Of a DNA stretch of 6,607 bases, positions 5,999-6,607 are shown one piece after another. Source of the stretch: Thermoplasmata archaeon (GTDB lineage Archaea > Thermoplasmatota > Thermoplasmata > Thermoplasmatales > Thermoplasmataceae); contig JAKAAI010000097.1 in assembly GCA_021797055.1 (NCBI GenBank), forward strand, positions 1-6,607. Direction: 5' to 3'. The notes under the pieces were generated by a model, which saw only the letters and a list, made by a program, of their open reading frames with translations, did no database searches and was not told where the DNA came from. Every line of letters starts with the position of its first letter. Within the stretch, counting starts at the first letter, position 1. The translations under genes and the position numbers were made by a program.

Positions 5999-6607
5999 CT
6001 ACTTCATTACTGTGGTGATTTCGCTTTCTTGTTTCTCCCTTCCTTCTAGTATCTTTCTGGATAGAATGAACAGGATGATACTTACAACAAAAATACCCGC
6101 TGCCAGAATCTGCCAAATTGTTGAGTAATTATGGGTGTAATCGCTTATATAACCGGAAAATGGAGTACCAAGGATTGTTCCAAATGAAATTATCAGCAAG
6201 CCCAGGCCACTGTATAAACCGATCTTTCCTTTCGGTGCTATCTCCGATATCACTGTTATATAAACGCCATTCCATCCAATGGCAGTCAGGCCGAGAAGGA
6301 AGGACATTACTATTGCCAGATAGAAATCTAATGTCAGAAAAGAGTAAATAAAGAAGAACAGTGATGAGAGGAGCATTACAGTGATCAGGGACAGGACCCT
6401 CCTGTTTGGAAACAGTCTGCTGCTCATGGAAGACCAGAATATCCTGCCTATGAATGAACCCACGAGAATGCTTGCCAGGAGGATTTCCGCAGTGAATAAC
6501 TTGAATCCGATGGAACTCGTAAATAGAACAGCATATGTAAGCAGGGATTGCTGCCCCCAAGACATGGCAGCAACGAGAACATTTATGGCAATGAATCGTC
6601 CATTGCC
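5999..6607 (-). CDS. MFS transporter, C-terminal half (N-terminus beyond the right edge)
   Basis: The frame is open from the window edge through 202 residues to a TAG. An internal ATG at 6565 is not the start, because the reading frame continues upstream with membrane-like sequence (RFIAINVLVAA). About six hydrophobic spans are visible, matching helices 7-12 of the major facilitator superfamily. The loop GRIFWSSMSSRLFPNRR matches the repeated motif A between helices 8 and 9. The segment with GWNGVYITVISEIAP, then GLYSGLGLL and GTILGTPFSGYISD, resembles the C-half of CynX-like and related permeases. The tail REKQESEITTVMK is hydrophilic and probably cytoplasmic. It is an inner-membrane secondary transporter; the substrate cannot be told. 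It lies 87 bases upstream of fhs on the same strand, with a TATA candidate between them, so co-transcription is uncertain. Confidence 0.87.
   Translation of the reverse strand, partial: GNGRFIAINVLVAAMSWGQQSLLTYAVLFTSSIGFKLFTAEILLASILVGSFIGRIFWSSMSSRLFPNRRVLSLITVMLLSSLFFFIYSFLTLDFYLAIVMSFLLGLTAIGWNGVYITVISEIAPKGKIGLYSGLGLLIISFGTILGTPFSGYISDYTHNYSTIWQILAAGIFVVSIILFILSRKILEGREKQESEITTVMK

Noticed and set aside
6129..6560. 143-residue open frame on the same strand inside the MFS gene
   Set aside because: It is an out-of-frame reading of the transporter, rich in Cys, His and Pro, with no family resemblance.

Overview
The window looks like ordinary chromosome from an archaeon, most likely of the Thermoplasmata/Thermoplasmatales type (Thermoplasma, Ferroplasma, Cuniculiplasma and relatives). 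The reasons are AT-rich intergenic DNA, heavy use of ATA, AGG and AGA codons, archaeal TATA boxes 20-35 bases ahead of several start codons with little leader, a DUF4382 surface protein rich in N-glycosylation sequons, a DUF2079 membrane protein, and a short archaeal-type formate--tetrahydrofolate ligase. The lineage is inferred from these traits; no rRNA or other marker gene is present.

Layout from left to right: (1) the N-terminal part of a DUF2079 membrane protein on the minus strand, running off the left edge; (2) a small multi-span membrane protein and, upstream of it, a 487-residue TPR-repeat protein, both on the minus strand and possibly co-transcribed; (3) a divergent promoter region of about 236 bases (2418-2653), the longest gene-free stretch; (4) the only plus-strand gene, a membrane-anchored, exported DUF4382 protein; (5) a convergent AT-rich gap with terminator-like sequence; (6) an aldo/keto reductase on the minus strand; (7) formate--tetrahydrofolate ligase (fhs) on the minus strand; (8) the C-terminal half of an MFS transporter on the minus strand, whose N-terminus lies beyond the right edge.

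The genes do not form one obvious pathway. Fhs feeds formate into the folate C1 pool, but folD, glyA and purine genes are not adjacent. The aldo/keto reductase and MFS transporter lack a shared substrate that can be read from sequence. Most genes appear to have their own TATA box, so the region reads as a series of mostly single-gene units. I see no mobile element, CRISPR array, tRNA, rRNA or toxin-antitoxin pair, and no convincing new multi-gene system. The points most worth a second look are the altered active-site signatures of Fhs, the dense sequons of the DUF4382 protein, the TPR/membrane-protein pair, and small palindromes or repeats in the promoter regions.
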